Origin: Streptomyces sp. P9-A4
GTDB taxonomy: Bacteria; Actinomycetota; Actinomycetes; Streptomycetales; Streptomycetaceae
DNA: 64,000 nucleotides
Assembly: GCF_036634195.1 (NCBI RefSeq)
Contig: NZ_JAZIFY010000001.1
Span: 1,374,501-1,438,500, forward strand
Direction: 5' to 3'
Part shown: positions 43,046 to 50,524 of the stretch, piece after piece
How positions within the stretch are numbered: the stretch's first letter is position 1
Layout of the letters: each line of letters begins with the position of its first letter
Program-made: the position numbers and the translations under genes
Notes under the pieces: model-generated
Told to the model about the DNA's origin: nothing
Databases searched by the model: none
Seen by the model: the letters and a program-made list of their open reading frames with translations, nothing else

Positions 43046-43200
43046 CGGTTCTCGGTACGGGCAGCCGGAGAGGGGCAGTTCTCGGTGCGGGGCAGGCCGG
43101 GGTGGTCGGTTCTCGGCGCGGGACGGACCGGAGAGGGTCAGTTCTCGGTACGGGCAGCCCGGAGAGGGTCAGTTCTCGGTGCGGGGCAGGCCGGGCGGGT
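43046..43200. repeat. Five degenerate ~31-bp tandem repeats derived from a gene's 3' end
   Basis: Copies of the type CAGTTCTCGGTGCGGGGCAGG start at 43048, 43078, 43109, 43141 and 43172 (GTTCTCGG core). The last copy is the coding end of the binding-protein gene (codons for PGLPRTEN and stop), so the others are duplicates of that end lying beyond its stop, before the monooxygenase start. Confidence 0.8.
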
Positions 43201-44143
43201 TGATCTCCGACTTCGTCACGGCCTCGGTGCTCAGGCCCCAGCGCTTGAGGACCTGGGCGTAGGTGCCGTTCTCGACGAGGTGGTCGATCGCCGCCGCGTA
43301 GGCGGCGACGAGGCCGCTGTCCTTCTTCGTGGTGGCCGCGATCTTGCCCTGGAGTCCGGCGCCCGCTCCGGAGAACTTCCCGACGGACTCGGTCTGTCCG
43401 GCGGAGTTCACGTGGTGGGCGACGGAGGGGTTGGGGCCGAGGTAGCCGTCGATCCGGCCCGACTGGAGGGCGAGGTAGTAGTCGGTGGTGTTGTCGTAGT
43501 ACTTGATGTCGACGCCCTTGCGGCCGGCCTTCTCGTTCTGCCGGGACCAGTCGACGAGGATCTTCTCCTGGTTGGTGCCCGAGCCGACCGCGATCCGCTT
43601 GCCCGACACGTCCTCGGGGCCCTTCACCGTCCAGCCGGAGCCCTTCTTCGCCTCGAAGGCGAGGTCGTCGAGGCGGTAGGTGGCGAAGTCGTACTTGTCC
43701 TTGCGCTCCTCGGTGACGGTGACGTTGGAGAAGACGGCGTCGAACTTGCCGCTGTCCAGGCCGACGAAGAGGTTCTCCCAGGAGACCGGCTCGAACTGGG
43801 GCTTCAGCCCGAGGGTGTCGGCGACGAGGACGGCCAGGTCGAGTTCGACGCCGATCAGCGTCTTGTCGTCGGTGGCGCGGAAGGTGAGCGGCGGGTTGCT
43901 CTTGGCGGAGACGCCGAGGATCAGGGTGCCTCTCTTGCGGACGGCCTCGGGAAGCTTGCCGGCGATGGCGTCGACGGCGGCGGTGCGGACGCGCTTCTGG
44001 TCCGGGCCCACGTTGATGCCGGTGTCCTTCTGGCCCTCCGGCTTGATCTCGTTGACGGCGGCGTCACCCGCGCCGCAGGCGGTGAGGACCCCGAGGGCGG
44101 TGAGCGAGGCGAGGGCGGTGAGGACGGTGCGACGGGTCTTCAT
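43169..44143 (-). CDS. ABC transporter solute-binding lipoprotein, cystine/amino-acid family (TcyJ/K-like)
   Basis: 324 residues from ATG 44143. Lipobox LGVLTAC gives a lipidated Cys near residue 22. Family 3 binding-protein fold: RGTLILGVSAKSNPPLTFRATDDKTLIGVELDLAVLVADTLGLKPQFEPVSWENLF, FDAVFSNVTVTEERKDKYDFATY, RIAVGSGTNQEKIL, TDYYLALQSGRIDGYLGPN. Second binding protein of the locus; it lies 47 bases after the ATPase gene. Likely ligands are S-containing amino acids, from context. Its last codons form one unit of a five-copy repeat. Confidence 0.92.
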   Translation of the reverse strand: MKTRRTVLTALASLTALGVLTACGAGDAAVNEIKPEGQKDTGINVGPDQKRVRTAAVDAIAGKLPEAVRKRGTLILGVSAKSNPPLTFRATDDKTLIGVELDLAVLVADTLGLKPQFEPVSWENLFVGLDSGKFDAVFSNVTVTEERKDKYDFATYRLDDLAFEAKKGSGWTVKGPEDVSGKRIAVGSGTNQEKILVDWSRQNEKAGRKGVDIKYYDNTTDYYLALQSGRIDGYLGPNPSVAHHVNSAGQTESVGKFSGAGAGLQGKIAATTKKDSGLVAAYAAAIDHLVENGTYAQVLKRWGLSTEAVTKSEINPPGLPRTEN

Positions 44144-44190
44144 GGCGGTACTCCTGTGCACGAGAGAGAGGGAGAGACGGAGAGAGGGGG

Positions 44191-44991
44191 TCAGAGGACC
44201 TTGGAGAGGAAGGCGCGGGTGCGTTCGTGGCGCGGCCGGTCGAGGACCTCGGCCGGCGGGCCCTGTTCGACGATCCGGCCCTCGTCCATGAAGACCACCG
44301 TGTCGGCCACCTCGCGGGCGAAGCCGATCTCATGGGTGACGACGATCATGGTGGTGCCGGAGGCGGCCAGGTCCTTGATGACGTCGAGGACCTCGCCGAC
44401 GAGTTCCGGGTCGAGCGCGGAGGTCGGCTCGTCGAAGAGCAGCAGGCCGGGTTCGAGGGCGAGCGCGCGGGCGATGGCGACCCGCTGCTGCTGTCCGCCG
44501 GAGAGCTGCTTGGGGTACGCCCGCGCCTTGTCGGCCAGTCCGACGCGGGTCAGCAGCTTCAGGGCCGCGGCCTCGGCGTCCTCGCGGCGGCGCCTGAGCG
44601 CCGAGACGGGGGCCTCGACGATGTTCTCCAGGACCGTGAGGTGCGGGAAGAGGTGGAAGTTCTGGAAGACGAAGCCGATCCGGGTGCGCTGCTTGAGGAT
44701 GTCCCGCTCGCGCAGCTCGTACAGCTTGTTCCCGGAGCGGCGGTAGCCGACGAGGGTGCCGTCGACGCTGACGGTGCCGCTGTCGACCTTCTCCAGGTGG
44801 TTGATGGTCCGCAGCAGGGTGGACTTGCCGGAGCCGGAGGGGCCGAGGACGACGGTGACCTCGCCGGCCCGGACGTCGAGGTCGATGCCGCGCAGGACGT
44901 GGAGCGCGCCGAAGTGCTTGTGGACGGACCGGATCTCGACCTTGGCGGTGGTGGTGGCCGGATCGGCCGGGGCGGTGGTGACGGAGCTCAT
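44191..44991 (-). CDS. ABC transporter ATPase, polar amino acid type (TcyN-like)
   Basis: 266 residues from ATG 44991 overlapping the permease stop (ATGA). Walker A GPSGSGKS, Q-loop GFVFQNFHLFPHLTVLEN, signature LSGGQQQRVAIARAL, Walker B LLLFDEPTSALDPE, switch VTHEIGFAREVAD. It is the only ATPase in the locus, so it should power both permeases. The 12-residue insertion around GYRRSGNKLYELRERD is seen in cystine-type transporters such as TcyN and TcyC. Confidence 0.95.
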   Translation of the reverse strand: MSSVTTAPADPATTTAKVEIRSVHKHFGALHVLRGIDLDVRAGEVTVVLGPSGSGKSTLLRTINHLEKVDSGTVSVDGTLVGYRRSGNKLYELRERDILKQRTRIGFVFQNFHLFPHLTVLENIVEAPVSALRRRREDAEAAALKLLTRVGLADKARAYPKQLSGGQQQRVAIARALALEPGLLLFDEPTSALDPELVGEVLDVIKDLAASGTTMIVVTHEIGFAREVADTVVFMDEGRIVEQGPPAEVLDRPRHERTRAFLSKVL

Positions 44992-45890
44992 CGGACGCTC
45001 CCCTTCGCGTAGTGGCGTTCGACGTAGTGCTGGACGACGGAGAGCGCGGTGGTGAGCAGGACGTACCAGGCGGTGGCGACCATCAGCAGCGGGACGACCC
45101 GCCCGTTGCGGCCGTAGACGACCTGGACCTGGTAGAAGAGTTCGCCGATCGCCATGACGGAGACGATCGAGGTGCCCTTGAAGAGCGAGATGATCTCGTT
45201 GGCGGCGTTGGGCAGGATCGAGCGCATCGCCTGCGGGAGCACGATCCGCCGGACCTGCCGGAGCCTCGGGATGCCGAGGGAGGCCGCCGCCTCCGACTGG
45301 CCCCCGTCCACGGCGAGTACACCGCCGCGGACGATCTCCGCCGCGTAGGCCGCCTGGTGCAGGGCGAGGCCGAGGACGGCCGCGCTCATCTCGCCGACCA
45401 GGCCCATGGTGTCGAAGCTGAGGAAGCTCGGCCCGAAGGGGACGCCGATGCTCAGTTCCTTGTAGAGGTAGGCGAGGTTGAACCAGAAGAGCAGCTGGAC
45501 GATGAGCGGGATGGAGCGGAAGGCCCAGATGTAGCCGAAGGCGACCGACCGCAGGAACGGGCTGGCGGAGAGGCGCATGAAGGCGAGCACGATGCCGATC
45601 GCGAAGCCGAGCGCGGTGCCGTAGAAGGTGAGCTGGAGGGTGACCCAGACGGCCCGGAGGACCGTCTCGGTGGTGAAGAAGGCGGCGAAGACGCCCCATT
45701 CCCAGCCGGGGTTGGTGACCAGCCCGTGGGCGAACTGGACGAGCAGGACGGCGGTGACGACGACGGCCACCCAGCGCCAGGGGTGGCGCACGGGGACGAC
45801 CACCGGATCGGCCGGTGCCGGCGGCAGGGGCGGGGCGGCGGGTTCCTTCCCGACCGGGCGGGTGGCGGGCGGATCGCTGGTGAGAGACAT
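44988..45890 (-). CDS. ABC transporter permease, polar amino acid type, 1 (TcyL/M-like)
   Basis: 300 residues from ATG 45890. A Pro-rich cytosolic N-terminus, then about five or six spans with the HisM-type domain: TLQLTFYGTALGFAIGIVLAFMRLS and the ATPase-contact EAA loop GQSEAAASLGIPRLRQVRRIVLPQAMRSILP. 43% or so of positions match the other permease of the locus by eye, including the ends HYVERHYAKG and HYVERHYARG, so they are paralogues that probably form a heterodimer. Confidence 0.93.
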   Translation of the reverse strand: MSLTSDPPATRPVGKEPAAPPLPPAPADPVVVPVRHPWRWVAVVVTAVLLVQFAHGLVTNPGWEWGVFAAFFTTETVLRAVWVTLQLTFYGTALGFAIGIVLAFMRLSASPFLRSVAFGYIWAFRSIPLIVQLLFWFNLAYLYKELSIGVPFGPSFLSFDTMGLVGEMSAAVLGLALHQAAYAAEIVRGGVLAVDGGQSEAAASLGIPRLRQVRRIVLPQAMRSILPNAANEIISLFKGTSIVSVMAIGELFYQVQVVYGRNGRVVPLLMVATAWYVLLTTALSVVQHYVERHYAKGSVR

Positions 45891-45954
45891 GGCGGTTCCT
45901 CGGAAGGGACTCGGGGGGAGCGGGAGACGCGGCGCGGGAGGTGCCGGGCCGGAG

Positions 45955-47775
45955 CTACGACGCGGGGGTCAGGGCGCCCGGCAGGGCCGGGGGCCGACAC
46001 TCCGGGGCGCGCAGGAAGCCCAGCGCGGCCCGTGCCGTGATGTCGTTCTGCCGGAAGACGATTCCGCCGGTACGGGGCCGGGTGAAGGCGCTGTCGGTGC
46101 GGACGCTGGTGTGCGGTCCGAGGGCGAAGCGGCGGGGGTGGGGGCGTCCGTCGTGCTCCAGGAGCCGGCCGTCGACGGGGTCGACGACGAGGCGGCCGCC
46201 GGCGGTGGCGCGGATCCCCTCCTCGTACAGGCCGCGCAGCAGCGGGCTGCCGGTGTGTTCGAGGGTGGGGTCGGGGATGCGGGCCTCGACGAGGGCGCGG
46301 GCCTCGGTCCACTCCCCCGGTACGGCGGCGGACGCGGCCCGGAAGAGGCCGCGTTCCTCGTCGGTCTCGACGGTGATCCGCGGACCGAGGAAGCGGACGA
46401 CGCCGGCCCGGGAGAGCGCGAGGAGCCGGCGCAGCCGGGGGCCGGGCGGTCCGGAGGCGAGGTAGCTGAAGAAGCCGTGCCACCAGGCGCCGGGGTCGAC
46501 GTGCTTGCCGAGGCGCAGGAGCTGGCCGTAGACGGAGAGCAGCCCTGCGAAGACGGCGGCGTCGGAGCTGTGGGCGGGGTCGTGGCGGCGGGCCAGGTCC
46601 TCGGTGATGTAGTCGCGCAGACCGTGCTGGAGGGCTTCGGCGGATTCGTAGCGGAGGCCGTCCAGGGGGTGGTCGAGGGCGTCCAGGTCGAGCCGGTCGG
46701 CGGGGTCGGGGACGGCGGCGGCGACGACCGCGGCGAGTTCGGCCCCGCGCGGCGGCGCCGCCTCGTAGGCCCGCTCGAAGTCCTCCCAGGCGAGGGCGGT
46801 CCGCTCGGGGTGGGTGGAGAAGAGCCGGTGGTAGTGGGCCCAGCCGAGTTCCTTGTCGATGAGCGGCCACACGTCGCGGCGGAAGTCGACCGGCCCGCCG
46901 CGGGCGAGCAGGGCGCCGGTCTGCTCGGGGCCGAAGAAGCGGGGCAGCGGGGGCCGTTCGCCGTCGAGCTCGTAGCCGATCTTGGAGTGGTACGGGACTC
47001 CCCGCCGCGAGCCGACGTGCAGCACGGGCTCCTTGCCCGAGGGCACGTAGACGAGTGCGTCGCCCTCGCCCTCGTACCGGCCGCCGCGGCCCTCGGTGAG
47101 CAGCACCATCAGGTCGACGAAGGCGAGGCCGAAGCCCCGGACGAGGACGGGTTCGCCTGCGGGCAGGGCGTCCAGGTCGGTGTCGGCGGTGAAGTCGGGC
47201 GGCAGGTGGACGAGCCGGTGGCGGGCGGCGAACTCGGCCAGGTCCCGCTGCTCGGCGTCCGGCCGGGCGTCGACGTGGCCGACGGTGAGGACCACGAGGT
47301 CGGCGAGGAGCGGCACGGCCTCGCCGTCCAGCCAGACCCGCTGGTGTCCCTCGCGGGGGCCGCCGATCCGCAGGGCGGTGGTGCGGTGTTCGTGGACGGT
47401 GACGGAGGGGGGCAGTGCGTCGCGGGCCCGCTCGTACACCCAGCGCAGATAGGCGCCCTGCTGGGGGCGGGTGGGGAAGGCGCGGCCGTCGATGCCGGCC
47501 CAGGCGGCGAGGGTGGGTCCCGGGCGGACGGGTCCCGCCAGGTCCACGGTCTCGTCGGTGAACATCGTGACGTCCCCGGCGCGGGAGTTCATCCAGAGCA
47601 GCGGGGACTGCTCGGTGCGCCAGATGCGGCCGGGTCCCGCCGGGTGCGGGTCGACGAGGTGGATGTCGAGGGGGGCGTCGCCGTACAGCTCGGGCAGGTT
47701 GGCGGCGAGCCGTTCGAGGAGGCCGGTCCCGCGCGGTCCGGCGCCGACTATCACGATCGAGGGGCGGCGGCTCAT
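45955..47775 (-). CDS. Large FAD/NAD(P)-binding protein in the sulfur operon
   Basis: 606 residues from ATG 47775, overlapping the permease stop (ATGA). N-terminal dinucleotide site IVIVGAGPRGTGLLERLAANL followed by DIHLVDPHPAGPGRIWRTEQ and the MNSRAGDVTMFTD segment typical of the FAD-NAD(P) family PF13454; a second site region at LVVLTVGHVDARPD and a third VRGFGLAFVDLMVLLTEGRGG. No membrane spans. The family is related to flavin N-hydroxylases and reductases. Sitting between two transporter permease genes it may reduce flavin for the two monooxygenases or oxidise the sulfur compound itself. Not proven. Confidence 0.88.
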   Translation of the reverse strand: MSRRPSIVIVGAGPRGTGLLERLAANLPELYGDAPLDIHLVDPHPAGPGRIWRTEQSPLLWMNSRAGDVTMFTDETVDLAGPVRPGPTLAAWAGIDGRAFPTRPQQGAYLRWVYERARDALPPSVTVHEHRTTALRIGGPREGHQRVWLDGEAVPLLADLVVLTVGHVDARPDAEQRDLAEFAARHRLVHLPPDFTADTDLDALPAGEPVLVRGFGLAFVDLMVLLTEGRGGRYEGEGDALVYVPSGKEPVLHVGSRRGVPYHSKIGYELDGERPPLPRFFGPEQTGALLARGGPVDFRRDVWPLIDKELGWAHYHRLFSTHPERTALAWEDFERAYEAAPPRGAELAAVVAAAVPDPADRLDLDALDHPLDGLRYESAEALQHGLRDYITEDLARRHDPAHSSDAAVFAGLLSVYGQLLRLGKHVDPGAWWHGFFSYLASGPPGPRLRRLLALSRAGVVRFLGPRITVETDEERGLFRAASAAVPGEWTEARALVEARIPDPTLEHTGSPLLRGLYEEGIRATAGGRLVVDPVDGRLLEHDGRPHPRRFALGPHTSVRTDSAFTRPRTGGIVFRQNDITARAALGFLRAPECRPPALPGALTPAS

Positions 47776-48623
47776 CGCGCACCGGCCGTTCCGCGGGCGT
47801 AGTGCCGCTCGACGTAGTGCTGGCCGAGGCCGAGGACCGAGGTGACGGCGACGTACCAGAGGGTGGCGACCAGGAGCAGCGGGATGATCTCGTACGTGCG
47901 GTGGTAGACGAGCTGGGTCGAGTAGAGCAGGTCCTGGACCGCGATGACGGAGACGATCGAGGTGCCCTTGAGGGTGCCGATCAGCATGTTCCCCGCGGGC
48001 GGGACGATGGCGCGCATGGCCTGGGGCAGCACGATCCGGGAGAGCCGGCGCCACCGGCCGAGGCCGAGGGACTGGGCGGCCTCGATCTGGCCCCGGTCGA
48101 CGGAGAGGATGCCGCCGCGCACGACCTCGGCGGCGTAGGCGGCCTCGTGCAGGGTGAGGCCGATGACGGCGACGGAGACGGGGCCGAGGAGGTTGACCGT
48201 GTTCACGCCGAGGATCTGCGGGTAGAGCGCCCCGATGTTGAACCAGAACAGCAGCTGGACCAGGATCGGGGTGGATCTGAAGAACCAGACGTATCCCCAG
48301 CTCACCGCCCGTAGCACGGGGTTGGCGGAGAGTCTGAGCACGGCGAGCAGGGTGCCGAGGACGAAGCCCAGGGCCATCACGAGGGCGGTCAGCCACAGGG
48401 TGAGCCCGAGGCCGCGCAGGACGGACGCGGAGGTGAAGTACTGCGCGACGACGTCCCATTGGAAGGCCTTGTTGCGGACGACCGAGACGAGGCCGAGCGC
48501 GAGCAGGGCGAGGACGAGGGCCGCGGTGGTCCACTGCCCGATGCGGCGGGCGGGGACGACCCGGAGGGGTGTCGGTGCGGCCGGCGGGGCCGTGGAGGGG
48601 GCTTTGACGAGGGTCGCGGACAT
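47772..48623 (-). CDS. ABC transporter permease, polar amino acid type, 2 (TcyL/M-like)
   Basis: 283 residues from ATG 48623 (an upstream ATG at 48677 is less likely). HisM-type permease: TLWLTALVMALGFVLGTLLAVLRLSAN, SWGYVWFFRSTPILVQLLFWFNIGALYP, EAA loop GQIEAAQSLGLGRWRRLSRIVLPQAMRAIVPP. First gene of the minus-strand sulfur operon, coupled to the FAD protein. A promoter candidate lies about 100 bases upstream. Confidence 0.93.
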   Translation of the reverse strand: MSATLVKAPSTAPPAAPTPLRVVPARRIGQWTTAALVLALLALGLVSVVRNKAFQWDVVAQYFTSASVLRGLGLTLWLTALVMALGFVLGTLLAVLRLSANPVLRAVSWGYVWFFRSTPILVQLLFWFNIGALYPQILGVNTVNLLGPVSVAVIGLTLHEAAYAAEVVRGGILSVDRGQIEAAQSLGLGRWRRLSRIVLPQAMRAIVPPAGNMLIGTLKGTSIVSVIAVQDLLYSTQLVYHRTYEIIPLLLVATLWYVAVTSVLGLGQHYVERHYARGTAGAR

Positions 48624-48724
48624 GCGGACGCTCCGTGGATGCCAGAGGGCGGATCGAACACGGGGGTGCGCCTTCACACGCTGAGCCGCGGACCCTGGCC
48701 CCTCAGCCCGATCCGCCCTTCGAG

Positions 48725-48753
48725 GCTATGCGGTCAACACGCCCCGCTGTCAA
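48725..48753 (-). promoter_or_regulatory. Putative promoter of the minus-strand sulfur operon
   Basis: On the minus strand TTGACA (48753-48748), 17-base spacer, CATAGC (48730-48725), about 100 bases before the permease ATG. The -35 is perfect, the -10 fair. Confidence 0.45.
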
Positions 48754-48824
48754 GGGTGTCCGCACTGTGAGCCGTACGTCTCATCGCGGTTGACGCGGGA
48801 ACGGATGCCTGTTCCACTGGGGCC

Positions 48825-48893
48825 ATGCATCCGCAGCAGCTGGTCACGCGCTCCCACATCGACTTCGGTCGCGTGTGGTCCTCTTCCTGTTGA
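48825..48893 (+). CDS. Cysteine-ending leader peptide of the sulfur locus (attenuator uORF)
   Basis: A 22-codon ORF, MHPQQLVTRSHIDFGRVWSSSC, then TGA. It has the RSHIDFGRVxxxxC pattern of the short putative leader peptides that precede sulfur-assimilation genes in actinobacteria (R-x-H-[IV]-D-[LF]-x-R-V...C), with cysteine as the last codon before stop. It is 148 bases upstream of the GNAT gene on the same strand. Scarcity of charged tRNA-Cys would stall ribosomes at the end and change the fate of the downstream RNA. Weak GGGG Shine-Dalgarno, or near-leaderless from the TTGACG at 48790. Too short for ordinary gene callers. Confidence 0.8.
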   Translation: MHPQQLVTRSHIDFGRVWSSSC

Positions 48894-49041
48894 GCCGACC
48901 TCCCGCTCTGCCCGTTGCACCCTGCCCGCGTGCTGTTTTCCGCGGCGCCTTCACATCCGGTCCCCTCGTGGGTGCCTGAGCTCTCCCCTCCCCTCGCCCT
49001 GCCCCGCTTCCCCTGTGTCTCCTTCGTCCTGAAGGACCGTC
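48894..49041 (+). promoter_or_regulatory. C-rich, G-poor tract after the leader peptide, possible Rho-dependent attenuator
   Basis: The 148 bases between the leader stop and the GNAT ATG are strongly pyrimidine-rich, above all 48970-49035, where C and T dominate and G is scarce, in contrast to the G-rich plus strand elsewhere. I found no convincing terminator hairpin. Such a tract fits a Rho loading site uncovered when ribosomes leave the leader. GAAGGA precedes the ATG. Confidence 0.5.
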
Positions 49042-49521
49042 ATGACCTTCGCGTTGTCCGTGCACCGGACCACGACCACCGACCCCCTGGCGCGCCCGCT
49101 CCTCGATGAGCTGGCGCACGAGTACACGACCCGGTACGGCTCCGCGCACGATCTGAGCCGCTATCCGGCGGCGGAGTTCGCCCCGCCGCACGGCGCCTTC
49201 CTGCTCCTCCTGGAGCAGGGCCGGCCCGTGGCGGGCGGCGCGTACCGCCGCTACGACGAGCGGACCGCCGAGCTGAAGCGGATCTGGACCCACTCGGCGC
49301 ACCGCAGGCGCGGCCTCGCCCGCCGGGTCCTCACCGTGCTCGAACGGGAGGCCGCCGCCCGCGGCTACTCCCGCCTCTATCTGACGACCGGACCGCGCCA
49401 GCCGGAGGCCAAGGGCCTCTATCTGGCGAGCGGCTACCGCCCGCTCTTCGACGTGTCCGCCGACCCCGAGTCGATCGGCCCGCTGCCGTTCGAGAAATTC
49501 CTGGAGACCCCGAGACCATGA
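49042..49521 (+). CDS. GNAT N-acetyltransferase of the sulfur locus
   Basis: 159 residues. Single GNAT fold with the acetyl-CoA loop RIWTHSAHRRRGLARRVLTVLEREAAARGYSRLYLTTG and the closing ASGYRPLF. In the Bacillus S-substituted-cysteine pathways (YtmI, SnaA/YxeL) a GNAT next to a TcyJKLMN-type transporter N-acetylates the imported amino acid before monooxygenase attack; the same role is the best guess. It overlaps the binding-protein gene by ATGA and follows the leader peptide. Confidence 0.9.
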   Translation: MTFALSVHRTTTTDPLARPLLDELAHEYTTRYGSAHDLSRYPAAEFAPPHGAFLLLLEQGRPVAGGAYRRYDERTAELKRIWTHSAHRRRGLARRVLTVLEREAAARGYSRLYLTTGPRQPEAKGLYLASGYRPLFDVSADPESIGPLPFEKFLETPRP

Positions 49522-50486
49522 GTACGCGTACGCGTTCCGGCACCGCCCGCACGACCCTCGGCTTCGCGCTGATCACCGCCGCCGCGCTCACGCTCACCGC
49601 CTGCGCCGGGGGTGAGCCCGCGACGGCCCCGGCCGGGGCGGCGGGCGTGGCGAAGGGCGCGCTGCCGACCGAGGACGTGGTGTCGGCGGTCAGGAAGAAC
49701 GAGGCGGCGGCGAAGCTGCTGCCCGCCGAGGTCAGGCAGCGGGGGAGCTTCACCCTCGCCGCCTCGGTCGGGACCCCGCCCAGCTCGGCGTATCTCGCTG
49801 ACGGGAGGTCGGTGGTGGGGGTGGACGCCGACTTCGCCGCGGCCGTGGCGAAGGCCCTCGGTCTTGAGGTGCGGCGCGAGGTGGTCGGCTTCGAGGCGAT
49901 CCTGCCGGCGCTGGGCAGCGGCAAGTACGACGTGGGCACCGGGAACTTCGGGGTGACGGAGGAGCGGCGCAAGGCCATCGACTTCGTGACGTACGTCAAC
50001 GACGGCCAGGGCTTCGCGAGCCGGGCGGACAGCTCGCTGAAGGCGGTCACCGACCTGACGCAGCTGTGCGGACTGAAGGTGGCGGTGAACGCGGGCACCA
50101 CCTTCGAACGGACCCTGGAGGAGAACAAGGGCCGGTGCGCGGAGGCCGGAAGGCCGCCGTACGAGGTGAACGTCTACAGCGAGACCGGGGCGATCTGGAT
50201 GTCGCTCCAGCAGGGCCGCAGCGATGTCGTGATGAACACCATCAACGGTGTGCGGTACGCGGTGACCCAGCAGAAGAACGTGAAGTTCCTCAACGAGTAC
50301 CGGCGGCTCGACGTCGGCTTCGCGTTCCGGAAGGGCACCCCGCTCGCGCCCGCCTTCCAGGCCGCGGTGAACGGCCTGAAGACGGACGGGACGTACGACC
50401 GCATCCTCCGGAAGTGGGGGGTGACGGGCTCGGGCATCGCGAAGTCGGAGATCTCCCCGCCGGAGATCCCGGCGCCGACGAAGTAG
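49518..50486 (+). CDS. ABC transporter solute-binding lipoprotein, amino-acid family (TcyJ/K-like)
   Basis: 322 residues, ATG overlapping the GNAT stop. Lipobox LTLTAC; family 3 fold with RQRGSFTLAASVGTPPSSAYLADGRSVVGVDADFAAAVAKALGLEV, KYDVGTGNFGVTEERRKAIDFVTYV, VAVNAGTTFERTLEE, GAIWMSLQQGRSDVVMN. Its C-terminus (KSEISPPEIP) resembles that of the other binding protein (KSEINPPGLP), so they are paralogues feeding the same permeases. Being under the cysteine leader, this arm may be tuned separately from the permeases. Confidence 0.92.
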   Translation: MSTRTRSGTARTTLGFALITAAALTLTACAGGEPATAPAGAAGVAKGALPTEDVVSAVRKNEAAAKLLPAEVRQRGSFTLAASVGTPPSSAYLADGRSVVGVDADFAAAVAKALGLEVRREVVGFEAILPALGSGKYDVGTGNFGVTEERRKAIDFVTYVNDGQGFASRADSSLKAVTDLTQLCGLKVAVNAGTTFERTLEENKGRCAEAGRPPYEVNVYSETGAIWMSLQQGRSDVVMNTINGVRYAVTQQKNVKFLNEYRRLDVGFAFRKGTPLAPAFQAAVNGLKTDGTYDRILRKWGVTGSGIAKSEISPPEIPAPTK

Positions 50487-50524
50487 CGGCGGGGGCTCCG
50501 GCCGACGGAACTCCGACGGGGGCG

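Noticed and set aside
40724-44746. 1340-residue plus-strand open frame
   Set aside because: Antisense to four sulfur-operon genes that all have clear family motifs; no recognisable domain.
45628-47802. 724-residue plus-strand open frame
   Set aside because: Antisense to the permease and FAD protein genes; composition of a shadow.
39897-50486. Biosynthetic gene cluster or siderophore locus, suggested by the FAD protein and monooxygenases
   Set aside because: No assembly-line, precursor or siderophore genes; transporter composition and cysteine leader fit sulfur salvage better.
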